Below, one piece after another: positions 1 to 9,501 of a stretch of 64,000 bases of DNA; the first letter of the stretch is position 1, and every line of letters starts with the position of its first letter. This stretch comes from Reinekea thalattae (GTDB taxonomy: Bacteria; Pseudomonadota; Gammaproteobacteria; Pseudomonadales; Natronospirillaceae), in contig NZ_VKAD01000001.1 in NCBI RefSeq assembly GCF_008041945.1, positions 1,426,001 to 1,490,000 of the forward strand, written 5' to 3'. The notes under the pieces were generated by a model. The model made no database searches and was not told the origin of the DNA. It saw only the letters and a list, made by a program, of their open reading frames with translations. Made by a program: the position numbers and the translations under genes.

Positions 1-188
1 CATTGTTGCAGGTGATGAAAAAACAACGTACCTGTCGCCATCAAAAACGAATCGATCAGCGCACAAACCGTAGCCAACAGCCAAGGATAATGCCTACGAA
101 TACTCATCCCCAAAACCCAAGCGTTTTGCGCACCAATAGCCACAATCAAGCCAAACGAAACTGAAAAACCAACCCAAAAAACCTGCAC
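1..188 (-). CDS. argO: ArgO/LysE-family amino-acid exporter, N-terminal part
   Basis: Partial gene leaving the left edge of the window. About 62 N-terminal residues can be read on the minus strand. They contain the signature GLIVAIGAQNAWVLGMSIRR and a second hydrophobic stretch (WLLATVCALIDSFLMATG), both typical of the first two membrane segments of the LysE/ArgO (YggA) arginine/lysine exporters of the inner membrane. The start is not certain: a GTG at 188 is taken, and a TTG lies further upstream in frame. It is transcribed divergently from the ArgP-type regulator at 293, the classical argO/argP arrangement, in which ArgP with arginine activates the exporter. Family assignment is firm; substrate is inferred from the neighbour. 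Confidence 0.75.
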   Translation of the reverse strand, partial: MQVFWVGFSVSFGLIVAIGAQNAWVLGMSIRRHYPWLLATVCALIDSFLMATGTLFFHHLQQ

Positions 189-292
189 CCGACAACCTCG
201 CCTCAATCTCTTGTGATCAACAATGACACTAGCTTAGCGCTGCGCCGCAATGTAATCTAATTAATAATTCTTGCTATTGATTAGTAAAACTT

Positions 293-1174
293 ATGATTGA
301 TTACCGTGAGCTACAGGCACTGGCCGCTGTCGTTGCTGAAAAAGGCTTTGAAAAGGCAGCCCAGCAACTGCATATCACCCAATCTGCGGTCAGCCAGCGC
401 ATAAAGCAGCTAGAAAGCAAATTAGGCCAACCTGTTTTGCTGCGGCAAACCCCGCCTATGGCGACTGACTTAGGCTTACAGCTGATTAATCATCTGCAAA
501 CGGTGCAGCATTTAGAAGCTGACCTGCAGCTCTCTTCTGCACAACACGAACAAATCAATGCACGTATCGCTCTAGCGGCAGACTGCCTTGGCACCTGGTT
601 TGGTCAAGCACTGGCGCCTGTTTCCGAGCGAATTAATGCTGAGCTGATTACTGTCGATCAGGATATGGGGATTGAGCTGATGCGCCGCGGTCAAGTATTG
701 GCAAGCCTGTGTGCCGATGACACCCCGATTCACGGTGCTCAACATTTTAAGCTCGGCATTATGCGCTACCGTGCTTACGCCAGCGCCGATTTTGTAAAAC
801 GCTTTCGACTCGACGAATCCCCTGAAAACCTATACCAAACTCCGGCACTGATTTTTAATGAGGATGATCAACTGCAACACCGCTACCTCAAATTACTGAA
901 CCAACCAGATCCGACAAATACTCACCGCTGCCCATCAACCGAAGGCTTTATCCAGCTCATTAAAGAAGGTTGTGGTTTTGGCCTGATGCCCGAAATGCAA
1001 GTTCAGCAATGGGGTTTAGAGCACCAATTAGTCGATGTATCGCCAGAGCACACCATTGATATCGCGCTTTACTGGCACTGCTGGCAATCGGCGGGCTCGG
1101 TGATGAAAGCATTAACGCAATCGGTTATCGCAACGACCAAAGAACTATTAATCCAAAAACCAAGTAACAGCTAA
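293..1174 (+). CDS. argP: LysR-family regulator ArgP (IciA)
   Basis: A 293-residue LysR-type transcription factor. The N-terminal winged helix-turn-helix (about residues 2-60) reads YRELQALAAVVAEKGFEKAA followed by LHITQSAVSQRIKQLE, very close to ArgP/IciA of E. coli. The rest is the periplasmic-binding-protein-like effector domain (about 90-285). ArgP senses lysine/arginine and activates argO export. The divergent partial argO-like gene just upstream supports this role. The 104-bp intergenic gap must hold both promoters; an AT-rich stretch at about 252-290 is the likely operator/promoter region, but no site was proven. Length is normal for the family (about 297). Confident. Confidence 0.9.
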   Translation: MIDYRELQALAAVVAEKGFEKAAQQLHITQSAVSQRIKQLESKLGQPVLLRQTPPMATDLGLQLINHLQTVQHLEADLQLSSAQHEQINARIALAADCLGTWFGQALAPVSERINAELITVDQDMGIELMRRGQVLASLCADDTPIHGAQHFKLGIMRYRAYASADFVKRFRLDESPENLYQTPALIFNEDDQLQHRYLKLLNQPDPTNTHRCPSTEGFIQLIKEGCGFGLMPEMQVQQWGLEHQLVDVSPEHTIDIALYWHCWQSAGSVMKALTQSVIATTKELLIQKPSNS

Positions 1175-1360
1175 TCCAAACACCAACTCATCCAAACGCT
1201 ATAACGGCAGCGACAGCACTAAGGGCAAGAACCTTCTAGTTAAAATTAGGTCTTTGATGGAACACAGGGTGATCCAAAGCCGTTGCTTGACCATAAGTAC
1301 GATAGATATATTGGCCTGTTTTACCCACTCTAATAAAACTCAACACTTTCTATTGAAAGA

Positions 1361-1425
1361 GCCTTTATTTAAAGAGCCTCGACTATATGAAGGGGCTCAA
1401 TAAAGAACCTCTAAATAAAGAACCT
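1361..1425. repeat. Short degenerate repeats before the amidohydrolase gene
   Basis: Within the 287-bp gap 1175-1461, the words GAGCCTTTATTTAAAGAGCC and two copies of AATAAAGAACCT (about 1407-1431) form short direct and partly inverted repeats. No clear terminator for argP and no strong promoter match was recognised in this gap. The role of the repeats is unknown; they may simply be slippage products. Confidence 0.35.
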
Positions 1426-1461
1426 ATAAGCACTCACCATCACAGGTGGCTAGGAGATAAG

Positions 1462-2292
1462 ATGCGAACACTGTTTACCTTCACACTCGCAGCAATAGCA
1501 TTTGGCTATAGTGTTAACAGCCAAGCAGACGAACTCATCGTCATCGACTCTCACATTCATTACAGCCACGACGCATGGCAAAAATTTCCGCCGCCTAAGG
1601 CTGTTGAAATTTTAAGAGATTCAGGTTTAAAGAAAGCCTTTGTTTCCAGCTCTAGCGACCAGGGTACCCAGATGCTCTACCAAGAAGCGCCGGATCTAAT
1701 CGTGCCGGTACTCAGACCCTACCGTAAACGCGGTGAAACCTATTCTTGGTTATTTGACGAGTCAGTTCCTGGCATGCTTTCAGAGTTACTCGAAAAAAAT
1801 ATTTACGCCGGTATCGGTGAGTTTCATGTCTTTGGTGATCAGGTTGAACTGCCAGTATTTCAGTCGGTACTGACACTGGCAGAAAAGCACCAGATGTTCT
1901 TACATGCGCATTCCGACGCCGATGCGGTACAGCGCATCTTTAAACACTACCCAGAGGCGATTGTACTGTGGGCGCATTCTGGCTTTGACCAGCCTGATGA
2001 GATCCGCGCCATGCTCGAAGCCTACCCTAATTTGTGGTCCGACTTGGCCTATCGCAGTGAGCACGCCTATGGTGACAAGGTTGATGCTGAGTGGCTAGCG
2101 CTGTTCAGTGATTACCCAGAACGCTTTATGCTTGGCACCGATACCTTTGCTCCAGAACGTTGGTATTACGTTAAAGAACACGCCGATTGGTCGCGTCAGT
2201 GGCTGGCTAGTTTGCCATCAGAATTGGCAGAGAACATCGCCTATCGTAATGCAGAAGATCTACTAAAAGCTGTTGATAAATCGTTCGACTGA
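1462..2292 (+). CDS. Exported amidohydrolase (metal-dependent TIM-barrel hydrolase)
   Basis: A protein of about 276 residues. The start is taken at the ATG at 1462, preceded by AGGAG at 1452-1456; a longer frame from 1387 has no such site and would bury the signal peptide. Residues 1-22 (RTLFTFTLAAIAFGYSVNSQA) look like a Sec signal, so the enzyme is probably periplasmic. Metal-ligand motifs of the amidohydrolase superfamily are visible: DSHIHY near the mature N-terminus, GIGEFHVF, HAHSD, LWAHSGF and LGTDTF. The substrate cannot be told. It is followed after 13 bp by an exported YtkA/FixH-like protein and then a di-haem peroxidase, all on one strand and probably one operon. Confidence 0.75.
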   Translation: MRTLFTFTLAAIAFGYSVNSQADELIVIDSHIHYSHDAWQKFPPPKAVEILRDSGLKKAFVSSSSDQGTQMLYQEAPDLIVPVLRPYRKRGETYSWLFDESVPGMLSELLEKNIYAGIGEFHVFGDQVELPVFQSVLTLAEKHQMFLHAHSDADAVQRIFKHYPEAIVLWAHSGFDQPDEIRAMLEAYPNLWSDLAYRSEHAYGDKVDAEWLALFSDYPERFMLGTDTFAPERWYYVKEHADWSRQWLASLPSELAENIAYRNAEDLLKAVDKSFD

Positions 2293-2305
2293 GCAGGTAC
2301 CCACT

Positions 2306-2713
2306 ATGAAATTATCCATTTTGAGCGCCACCTTTTTGATGACAGCCTTTGCGACTGGACACGCTCTAGCTTGCGATTTTAGTCAGTACAATCTAGCAAG
2401 CCCTAGTGGAACCAATAAGCTTACTCTCGGCTATCAGGTTAGCGAGTCGGCCTTGGCTGTTGATCAACACTTTAGTTTGCAGGTGCTGATCTGCGAAAAC
2501 GACACGCCGGTCAGCGACGCCACGTTACGCGTTGATGCGACCATGCCAGCCCATCGACATGGGATGAATTACCGCCCGGCAGTGACTTCTCTGGGTCAGG
2601 GTGAGTACCAAGTCGATGGTTTGCTATTCCATATGGCTGGGCACTGGCAAATGGTATTCGATGTATTTATCGAGCAACGCAAAGAACAATTCCTAGCGGA
2701 CCAACAGCTGTAA
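2306..2713 (+). CDS. Exported YtkA/FixH-like domain protein
   Basis: A small exported protein of about 135 residues; the ATG at 2306 gives a signal peptide (KLSILSATFLMTAFATGHALA). The mature part resembles the YtkA/FixH-like beta-sandwich found in copper- and oxidase-associated periplasmic proteins: a VSDATLRVDATMPAHRHGMNYRP segment, with the His-rich MPAHRHGMN motif, then a GHWQMVFDVF strand. His and Met residues could bind metal, but this is inference. It sits between an amidohydrolase gene and a cytochrome c peroxidase gene, with only 3 bp to the latter, so co-expression is likely. Its function is not established. Confidence 0.6.
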   Translation: MKLSILSATFLMTAFATGHALACDFSQYNLASPSGTNKLTLGYQVSESALAVDQHFSLQVLICENDTPVSDATLRVDATMPAHRHGMNYRPAVTSLGQGEYQVDGLLFHMAGHWQMVFDVFIEQRKEQFLADQQL

Positions 2714-2716
2714 ACG

Positions 2717-3943
2717 ATGAATATTATTGCTGCGACTGCCTGCACTCTGCGTTGCTCATCGAAGCAAAAACACCGGCCTGCAACAAGCATCGCAATGACT
2801 GCATTAGCCAGCACACTGATGTTTTATTCTGCATCGATTAGCGCTGCCGAAGCCATTGTATTTTCCGAGCAGGAGCTTTCTGTCATTTCATCCTTTGGCC
2901 CTTGGCCGCCTAAATTTGAAAGTGATAGCAGCAATCGCGTTTCTGGTAACTCACTCGCGCGCGAATTTGGTCGAACTCTTTTTTTTGATACGCTACTTTC
3001 TAAAAATAACGATCTCGCCTGCGCCAGCTGCCACCAAGCAGATAAGTACTTTACCGACGGCCTTGCATTAGCCCAAGGTGCTGTAGAGTTAGAACGTAAT
3101 ACGCAGTCGTTAATGAACATTGCTGGCAACCGATGGTTTGGCTGGGGCGGCGAATCGGATTCTCTGTGGTCGCATTCGATACGGCCACTAACATCGGAGC
3201 AAGAGATGGCCAGCTCTGCTGATATCGTTAAGGAACGCATTCTAAATAATACGGACTACCGACAACTCTATAGTGACATCTTTAAAACCGCGCCAAACGA
3301 TGACGACTCCGATACGGTGATGATCAATGTTAGTAAAGCCTTGGCAGCCTACCAAGAAACCTTAATCTCGCCTCGCACCCAATTTGACCAATTTAGAGAC
3401 GCCGTGGTGGTAAATAACCAAACGGCAATGGCGCGTTACCCAGAGCCAGCTAAGCGAGGTTTAAAACTGTTTATTAATGAAGGCAACTGCCAGCTGTGTC
3501 ATTTAGGGGCTAATTTTAGCAGCAAGGAATTCGCCGATGCGGCCGTGCCTTATTTTACTAGAAATGGTGTCGACTCTGGCCGCTATCAGGGAATTAAAAC
3601 GGTGATGGACTCACCCTATAACCTATTGAGCCAATACAACGACGCGGCCGAAAAAGCAGACATAGAGAGCAACACCTTAAGCATTGGTCATGTGCAACTT
3701 CAGCATAAAAACTGGGGCGAATTTAAAATTCCATCGCTACGAGGTGCTCTTTATACCGCGCCTTATATGCACAATGGTAGTTTGAAAAGTTTACAAGAGG
3801 TGGTGCAGCATTACTCAAATATTGATGAAGAGCGACTACATTCGGATGGTGTTAACATACTCAGGCCACTCAACCTAACCGAGCAGCAAGCCAACGACCT
3901 GCTGCTGTTTCTGCAAACCTTATCGATACCTGAAAGCCAGTAA
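2717..3943 (+). CDS. Di-haem cytochrome c peroxidase / MauG family protein
   Basis: A 408-residue exported protein with two c-type haem motifs, CASCH at about residues 102-106 and CQLCH at about 258-262. The pattern LAREFGRTLFFDTLLS before the first haem and the terminal YMHNGSLKSLQEVV segment are typical of bacterial cytochrome c peroxidases/MauG proteins, which reduce hydrogen peroxide or carry out related oxidations in the periplasm. The annotated start gives an N-terminal extension before the hydrophobic stretch MTALASTLMFYSASISAAEA; an internal ATG at 2795 would give a more standard signal peptide, but neither start has a convincing ribosome site, so translation may be coupled to the gene ending 3 bp upstream. 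Confidence 0.85.
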   Translation: MNIIAATACTLRCSSKQKHRPATSIAMTALASTLMFYSASISAAEAIVFSEQELSVISSFGPWPPKFESDSSNRVSGNSLAREFGRTLFFDTLLSKNNDLACASCHQADKYFTDGLALAQGAVELERNTQSLMNIAGNRWFGWGGESDSLWSHSIRPLTSEQEMASSADIVKERILNNTDYRQLYSDIFKTAPNDDDSDTVMINVSKALAAYQETLISPRTQFDQFRDAVVVNNQTAMARYPEPAKRGLKLFINEGNCQLCHLGANFSSKEFADAAVPYFTRNGVDSGRYQGIKTVMDSPYNLLSQYNDAAEKADIESNTLSIGHVQLQHKNWGEFKIPSLRGALYTAPYMHNGSLKSLQEVVQHYSNIDEERLHSDGVNILRPLNLTEQQANDLLLFLQTLSIPESQ

Positions 3944-3979
3944 CAAAAGGCTAGTTAGCAAACACTTATTTAGAAAAAC

Positions 3980-5347
3980 TTATTTAGCAGTTTCCATCGC
4001 TTGTTGCTCTAGTGGACTGACTGTTTGTTGAGAAATTTTATTGGCAAGTCTCAACGTGACGACAAAAAAGATCACACCCGATATTAATTGCGCTGATGCT
4101 AAGCCAACATACACGCCAAGCGTTTGCGCTACACGAGCACCGAACCAAGTCATCGGTATAACAAATACAGAAATTCGCAATAGCGTGATTACTAGCGACG
4201 TCATTGAACGATGCAAGGTGTTATAGATTTGCGCCAAAATCATCGTCGCAGCCATGCCGCAATAACTTAATGGAATAATTCGTAAATAGAGCACTGCTAA
4301 TTCAATAACATCTGGGTCGCTGGTGAATATACGGCTTATCGGGCGGGCAAAGATAAACACGACAAAATACAATAATAAATACAGCAGCGTGACACGAGTT
4401 AAAATAAAGCGGATAGCTTCTGCCGAGCGTTGGTAATTTTTTGCACCATAATTTTGGCCGAGAATTGTTGGTAAAATACCGCCTGTCGCCATCACAAAAA
4501 TTAATAAGATAGCTTCAATACGCACACCTACACCGAATGCTGCAACACTTGCAACACCATAGGCTGAAAGCATAGAAATAATAATACCTGCGGTAATCGG
4601 GCTAAGCATTTGAGTAAGCGCAGCAGGTAAACCAATCTTCATCAGCTGCTGCCAGTTTTTCAGCAAGGTTTCAAAATTAAATTGTTCAAACGTGATTAGT
4701 TTTAAGCGATAGCGCAGCATGTAAAAGGCGACACAAAAAGAAATCATCCAAGCAACGAGCGTCGCGATTGCGGCACCACGAATACCCATATCTAACCAAA
4801 ATATGAAAATAGGATCTAAGCCAGCATTCAGCAAACCGGCTAAAAACATTACCTTACTCGGCGTCTTAATATCGCCACTGGCCCGAATCGCTGCGTTACC
4901 CTGCATAGGTAATACTAAGAATGGAATACCTATAAACCAAACCAGCATGTACTCACGAATCAACACCAACATCTCTGGCCCAGAACCCATTGCGGTAAAG
5001 AGCGGATTCATAAATAAAATGCCAAAAGCAGATAGAACAGCCACTAAAAAAGTCGCCAAAATTAAACTGTCTGTTGTGAATCGCTGAGCCTTTAAGATCT
5101 CGCCTTGCCCCAATAGGCGACCAACGCTAGCACCCACGCCAATAGCCAAACCAATACTCAAACTCGATACTGTAAACACAACTGGAAAGGTAAACGACAC
5201 GGCGGCCAGAGGTTCGGTTCCTAAAAACGCAATAAACCAGGTATCGACCAAGGCAAACATCTGGATGGCTAAAATACCAAGCGACATCTGTAAGATTTTT
5301 TTAACAACAAGCTTTGGAATTGGCTGTTCAAATAATTCGTTTTTCAA
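3980..5347 (-). CDS. MATE-family multidrug/toxin extrusion transporter
   Basis: A 455-residue inner-membrane protein with about twelve hydrophobic segments arranged as two homologous halves. The N-terminal MSLGILAIQMFALVDTWFIAFLGTEPLAA and GLAIGVGASVGRLLGQG segments are characteristic of MATE exporters (NorM/DinF relatives), which exchange Na+ or H+ for organic cations or drugs. The start is a TTG at 5347 with AAGG about 8 nt upstream. It is convergent with the peroxidase gene across a 36-bp gap. Substrate unknown. Confidence 0.88.
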   Translation of the reverse strand: MKNELFEQPIPKLVVKKILQMSLGILAIQMFALVDTWFIAFLGTEPLAAVSFTFPVVFTVSSLSIGLAIGVGASVGRLLGQGEILKAQRFTTDSLILATFLVAVLSAFGILFMNPLFTAMGSGPEMLVLIREYMLVWFIGIPFLVLPMQGNAAIRASGDIKTPSKVMFLAGLLNAGLDPIFIFWLDMGIRGAAIATLVAWMISFCVAFYMLRYRLKLITFEQFNFETLLKNWQQLMKIGLPAALTQMLSPITAGIIISMLSAYGVASVAAFGVGVRIEAILLIFVMATGGILPTILGQNYGAKNYQRSAEAIRFILTRVTLLYLLLYFVVFIFARPISRIFTSDPDVIELAVLYLRIIPLSYCGMAATMILAQIYNTLHRSMTSLVITLLRISVFVIPMTWFGARVAQTLGVYVGLASAQLISGVIFFVVTLRLANKISQQTVSPLEQQAMETAK

Positions 5348-5428
5348 GTGCTGACCTTTTTATTAGGAGGTAAATAGGAACTCACAGAAAATAAAACAAT
5401 GCCAGTCTGTGCTGAGCAAAACAGGTAA

Positions 5429-6451
5429 TTAAAACTGATAAACGGTTAATGACGGTCGACAAATCGCAACCATCATTTCACTAATTGCGTTCCAAACATC
5501 GCCTTTCACCTGGCCTTTAACAAGCGCATCGATATCTGCACAGTTTATTAGACACTGACGGTAATGTTCAGCAGAACAACGTTGAATAGCGGTACTGTAG
5601 TCTTTTTGTCGTTTATCAAAAATCCGTAATCGCTTAAATGCTGCCATTAGAGGCTGGCCTGCTTGTTGCGCTTCGGCTAGCTCAACCAGCAAGCGTAACT
5701 CACGAGAGATCAACCAAAGAATTACCGCCGCCTCTACGCCTTCGCCGGACAGTACATTGAGTATTTTTAGCGAGAGCGCTAAATCGCCAGTTAAAAACGA
5801 TGCAGACAGGTCGAAAACTGTATAACGAGAACTATCGGAAACACTTTGCAATATTGACTCAGCAGTTAACGGCCCTGACTGAGTTAAGGCGAGTTTTTCA
5901 ATTTCTTGTTTCGCAGCTAATAAATTGCCATCAACTCGCTCGGCTAATAAGGCCACGGCGTCGTTATCGGCCTGTAAGCCCGCTGCGGATAACCTCGACT
6001 GTAGCCAGTTAGGAAATTGATATCGCTCTATTGGCCAAATAGGCACCCACCAACCAAGGGTTGTACATTGAGAAAACCATTTGGCTTTAGTTTGCGCGGC
6101 TTCAATTTTTGCAGAAATAATCAACAATAAATTATCAGGGTTGGCCGTGTTGCAATATTCAATCAGCGCCTTTCGGCCTTTATCAGAAAACTTAGCCTGC
6201 ACACGCAACTCGATTAACTGGCGATCACCAAACAGAGACATCGACTGGTTCGCTGCAATCAATTCAGCACCATCAAATTTAGCATCGACATCGATAACCG
6301 TGCGATCGGTAATTTGGTTTGCCTTAGCTGCCTGGCGCACCGCATCACAGGCTTCGAGTACTTGCAGCGGCTCATCACCGCTGATCCACACCAACGGCGG
6401 CAACGGTTGAGAGTTCAACTGTGTGTGAAGCTGTGTTGCACTGAGTTTCAT
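5429..6451 (-). CDS. holA: DNA polymerase III delta subunit
   Basis: A 340-residue protein, matching the usual HolA length (about 343). The delta subunit opens the beta sliding clamp in the clamp-loader complex. Recognisable segments are PLVWISGDEPLQVLEACDAVR near the N-terminus, the DVDAKFDGAEL and SMSLFGDRQLIELR strands, and NLLAAKQEIEKLAL in the middle domain. It lies downstream of leuS on the same strand. In most gammaproteobacteria lptE lies between leuS and holA; here there are only 212 bp and no gene. An ATG start at 6451 is used. Confidence 0.93.
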   Translation of the reverse strand: MKLSATQLHTQLNSQPLPPLVWISGDEPLQVLEACDAVRQAAKANQITDRTVIDVDAKFDGAELIAANQSMSLFGDRQLIELRVQAKFSDKGRKALIEYCNTANPDNLLLIISAKIEAAQTKAKWFSQCTTLGWWVPIWPIERYQFPNWLQSRLSAAGLQADNDAVALLAERVDGNLLAAKQEIEKLALTQSGPLTAESILQSVSDSSRYTVFDLSASFLTGDLALSLKILNVLSGEGVEAAVILWLISRELRLLVELAEAQQAGQPLMAAFKRLRIFDKRQKDYSTAIQRCSAEHYRQCLINCADIDALVKGQVKGDVWNAISEMMVAICRPSLTVYQF

Positions 6452-6562
6452 TAGCTATTTATCCAAAAACGCTGCGTTTCAAAAATCCATTAGGCTTCAA
6501 AAAGCTGTTGTATGGAATATAAACCACGAGCCATAAGGCATCTGCCAAGCAATTGGCAAAGA

Positions 6563-6586
6563 GCGGTTTAGCAAGCGCTAAACCGC
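6563..6586. terminator. Hairpin between leuS and holA
   Basis: Perfect 8-bp arms GCGGTTTA and TAAACCGC around an 8-nt loop in the leuS-holA gap. A smaller TGCCA/TGGCA hairpin lies just beside it (6543-6558). No strong T-run follows on the minus strand, so it may be an attenuator or mRNA-end hairpin rather than a full terminator. Three near copies of GTTAATTAG/GTTAACTAG lie at about 6647-6686, across the leuS stop. Confidence 0.45.
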
Positions 6587-6663
6587 CATCAACTGGCCAG
6601 TATTTAAAGTAACAAAATGCACGGCGAGGCATTAATTACAAACTATGTTAATTAGTAACTGAG

Positions 6664-9258
6664 TTAATTAGCAACAATGTTAACTAGCTTTCCTGGCACT
6701 ACGATCACTTTGCGCACAGTGTTGCCTTCGATAAATTTTTGCACTCGCTCATCGGCCAACGCCATCGCTTCGACTTCGTCTTTGCTAGCCTGAGCAGCCA
6801 CTTCTAATTTAGCTCGAACTTTGCCGTTAACCTGAACAACATAAAGCAGACTATCTTTGACCAACGCGGCTTTATCGACCTGAGGCCACGGCTGATCAAT
6901 AATCAGATCTTGGTGGCCAAGCTCTTGCCATAATGCTTGTGTCATATGCGGTGCAATTGGCGACAACATCAAAATCGCCGCTTCAATCGCTTCACTGACA
7001 ACAGCACAAGATTGTTTATCGTTCGATTCAAACTTAGTCACAGCATTAAGCAATTCCATAATTTTTGCGATAGCAGTGTTAAAGGTTTTGCGCTCGCCAA
7101 AATCATTAGAAACTCCTTCGATTGTCTCATGCGTTTTACGGCGTAAAGCCTTTTCGACATCGGTAAGCTGATTAACATCTAACGCGTCAAAGTCACCGCA
7201 ATCTTTTAATTGATGCGCGGCACGCCATAAACGCTCTAAGAATTTTTTCGCGCCCTGCACGCCAGACTCGGTCCATTCCAAGGTTTGCTCTGGTGGCGCT
7301 GCAAACATTGAGAACAGACGTAAAGTATCGGCACCATATTCTTCAATAGCGCTTTGCGGGTCGCGGCCATTCATTTTCGACTTGGACATCTTCGCCATGC
7401 CGGCGTATTCAACAGCGTCATTGGTCGAGGCTTGAATGCCACCAACAATTCGACCCTGCTCATCTTTTTTCGGTTCAACGTCTTCTGGCGATACCCAAAT
7501 ACGTTCGGTGCCGTTCATCTTGTACCAAGTCTCGGCCAACACCATGCCTTGGCATAATAGGTTAGTAAACGGCTCATCCGCTTTGACTAAGCCTTCATCA
7601 CGTAGCAGCTTTTGGAACAAGCGAGCGTACATAAGATGCATTGTGGCGTGTTCAATACCACCAATGTATTGGTCTACCGGCAACCAATAGTTCACTTCTT
7701 CAGGCTCTAACATGCCTTGATCATATTCAGGCGAACAGTAGCGAGCGTAATACCAGCTCGACTGCATAAAGGTATCAAAGGTATCTGTTTCGCGAATTGC
7801 AGGCTTACCTTGCCAAGTGGTCTCTTGGAACTCTGGGTTATTTTGCAATGGCGATGAAACACCATCGAAGGTGACATCGTAAGGCAATTCTACAGGGAAG
7901 GATTCTGCTGGCTTAGCTTCGCCATCAACATAGACGATCGGTACTGGCGTACCCCAATAACGCTGGCGGCTAACACCCCAATCGCGTAATCGGTAATTGA
8001 CGGTAACTTCACCACAGTTTAACTCGCCCAAGCGCTGAGCAATGGCATCAAAGGCTTGCTCGAAGCTCATACCGTCAAACTCGGCGGAGTTCACCAAGAC
8101 ACCCTTTTCAGTAAAGGCCGCGGCTGAAAGATCACACGCTAAGTCACTACCTGCAGCAGGCGCAACCACCTGTTTTACTGCTAAACCGTATTTATGGGCA
8201 AATTCCCAGTCGCGCTGATCATGACCAGGAACAGACATAACCGCGCCAGTGCCATAATCCATCAACACAAAGTTCGCCGCCCAAACAGGTACCTGCTCGC
8301 CGGTTAATGGATGCACGGCGTAAACGCCTGTTGCACAACCTTTCTTTTCCATGGTTGCCATATCGGCTTCCGATGTCGTCGATTGGCTACATTCACTGAT
8401 AAATTCTTGCAACTGACTGTTTTGTTCAGCGGCTTTCACCGCCAATGGATGCTCTGCTGCAACCGCTAAATAGGTAACACCATAAAGTGTGTCTGGACGA
8501 GTGGTGTAGACTTCTACCGACTGGTCAGAGCCTTCGATGGCAAATTTAAGCGTCACGCCTTTAGATTTACCAATCCAGTTGCGCTGCATGGCTTTTACTT
8601 CTTCAGGCCAGCCAGGCAGGTTATCAAGTTCGTTTAATAATTCTTCTGCATAAGCCGTGGTGCGGATAAACCACTGCTCCATTTCTTTACGCTCAACCGG
8701 CGTGTCACAACGCCAGCAGCAACCGTCGTGCACCTGCTCATTGGCTAAAACCGTTAGATCGTGCGGGCACCAGTTAACATAAGAAGACTTCTTGTAAGCC
8801 AAACCTTTCTCAACCAAACGGGTAAAGAACCACTGCTCCCATTTGTAATAATCCGGTTTGCAGGTCATCACTTCACGATCCCAATCGTAAGCAAAACCTA
8901 AGCTCTTCAACTGATCACGCATGTAATCGATGTTTTCGAACGTCCACTTAGCCGGTGCAACGCCATTTTTAATGGCGGCATTTTCAGCAGGTAAGCCAAA
9001 CGCATCCCAACCCATCGGCTGAATGACATTTTTGCCCAACATGCGCTGATAGCGACTAATAACATCGCCTAAGGTGTAGTTGCGAACATGCCCCATATGC
9101 AGTGCGCCACTTGGGTAAGGCAGCATCGATAAGCAATAAAATTTCTCTTTATTGGTGTCGACAACGGCTTTAAACGCCTGCTTTTCTTGCCAAATTTGTT
9201 GGACTTTACGCTCGATAGCGGCTGGGGAATAACTGGCTTCCATGTATTCGCAACTCAT
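6664..9258 (-). CDS. leuS: Leucyl-tRNA synthetase
   Basis: An 864-residue class I aminoacyl-tRNA synthetase (E. coli 860). The HIGH-type motif is [19 protein letters not shown] near residue 45, the KMSKS motif is [11 protein letters not shown] near residue 620, and the editing (CP1) domain with TTRPDTLYG and the [10 protein letters not shown] segment is present. It charges tRNA-Leu in the cytoplasm. A second ATG five codons in ([11 protein letters not shown]) matches the normal N-terminus better than the first; neither has a strong ribosome site. holA follows. Confidence 0.97.
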   Translation of the reverse strand: MSCEYMEASYSPAAIERKVQQIWQEKQAFKAVVDTNKEKFYCLSMLPYPSGALHMGHVRNYTLGDVISRYQRMLGKNVIQPMGWDAFGLPAENAAIKNGVAPAKWTFENIDYMRDQLKSLGFAYDWDREVMTCKPDYYKWEQWFFTRLVEKGLAYKKSSYVNWCPHDLTVLANEQVHDGCCWRCDTPVERKEMEQWFIRTTAYAEELLNELDNLPGWPEEVKAMQRNWIGKSKGVTLKFAIEGSDQSVEVYTTRPDTLYGVTYLAVAAEHPLAVKAAEQNSQLQEFISECSQSTTSEADMATMEKKGCATGVYAVHPLTGEQVPVWAANFVLMDYGTGAVMSVPGHDQRDWEFAHKYGLAVKQVVAPAAGSDLACDLSAAAFTEKGVLVNSAEFDGMSFEQAFDAIAQRLGELNCGEVTVNYRLRDWGVSRQRYWGTPVPIVYVDGEAKPAESFPVELPYDVTFDGVSSPLQNNPEFQETTWQGKPAIRETDTFDTFMQSSWYYARYCSPEYDQGMLEPEEVNYWLPVDQYIGGIEHATMHLMYARLFQKLLRDEGLVKADEPFTNLLCQGMVLAETWYKMNGTERIWVSPEDVEPKKDEQGRIVGGIQASTNDAVEYAGMAKMSKSKMNGRDPQSAIEEYGADTLRLFSMFAAPPEQTLEWTESGVQGAKKFLERLWRAAHQLKDCGDFDALDVNQLTDVEKALRRKTHETIEGVSNDFGERKTFNTAIAKIMELLNAVTKFESNDKQSCAVVSEAIEAAILMLSPIAPHMTQALWQELGHQDLIIDQPWPQVDKAALVKDSLLYVVQVNGKVRAKLEVAAQASKDEVEAMALADERVQKFIEGNTVRKVIVVPGKLVNIVAN

Positions 9259-9440
9259 TTATAAAAGGTAAATTGACCGGAATTAATCCGAAAAATAAGG
9301 ACGCTAAGAATACAGCAGAGGCGTATTCAATAAAACTGGAATTCGATGCCTTTGTTTCGTAAAAGCGCTCGATTATAGGTTTTCTATATTGGAGTAAGCC
9401 AAACAATGCGAGGTTGAGAGGCTCGCGCAAGCTGGCGCAT

Positions 9441-9474
9441 AAAAAAAAGCCCATGAGTTTCAAGTCATGGGCTT
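9441..9474 (-). terminator. Intrinsic terminator of the aap operon
   Basis: A 10-bp stem (AAGCCCATGA / TCATGGGCTT, arms 9447-9456 and 9465-9474) with an 8-nt loop. On the minus strand it is followed by eight U residues (A8 at 9441-9448), a textbook Rho-independent terminator 28 bp after aapP. Confidence 0.92.
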
Positions 9475-9501
9475 TTCGTTAATACCAGCAATTAAAGGCG
9501 A

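Noticed and set aside
1387-1461. The longer N-terminus of the amidohydrolase
   Set aside because: It puts 25 polar residues before the signal peptide, and the AGGAG fits the inner ATG.
9206-9463. Minus-strand frame of 85 codons overlapping the leuS start
   Set aside because: It covers the leuS leader and the aap terminator, has no family likeness and no ribosome site.
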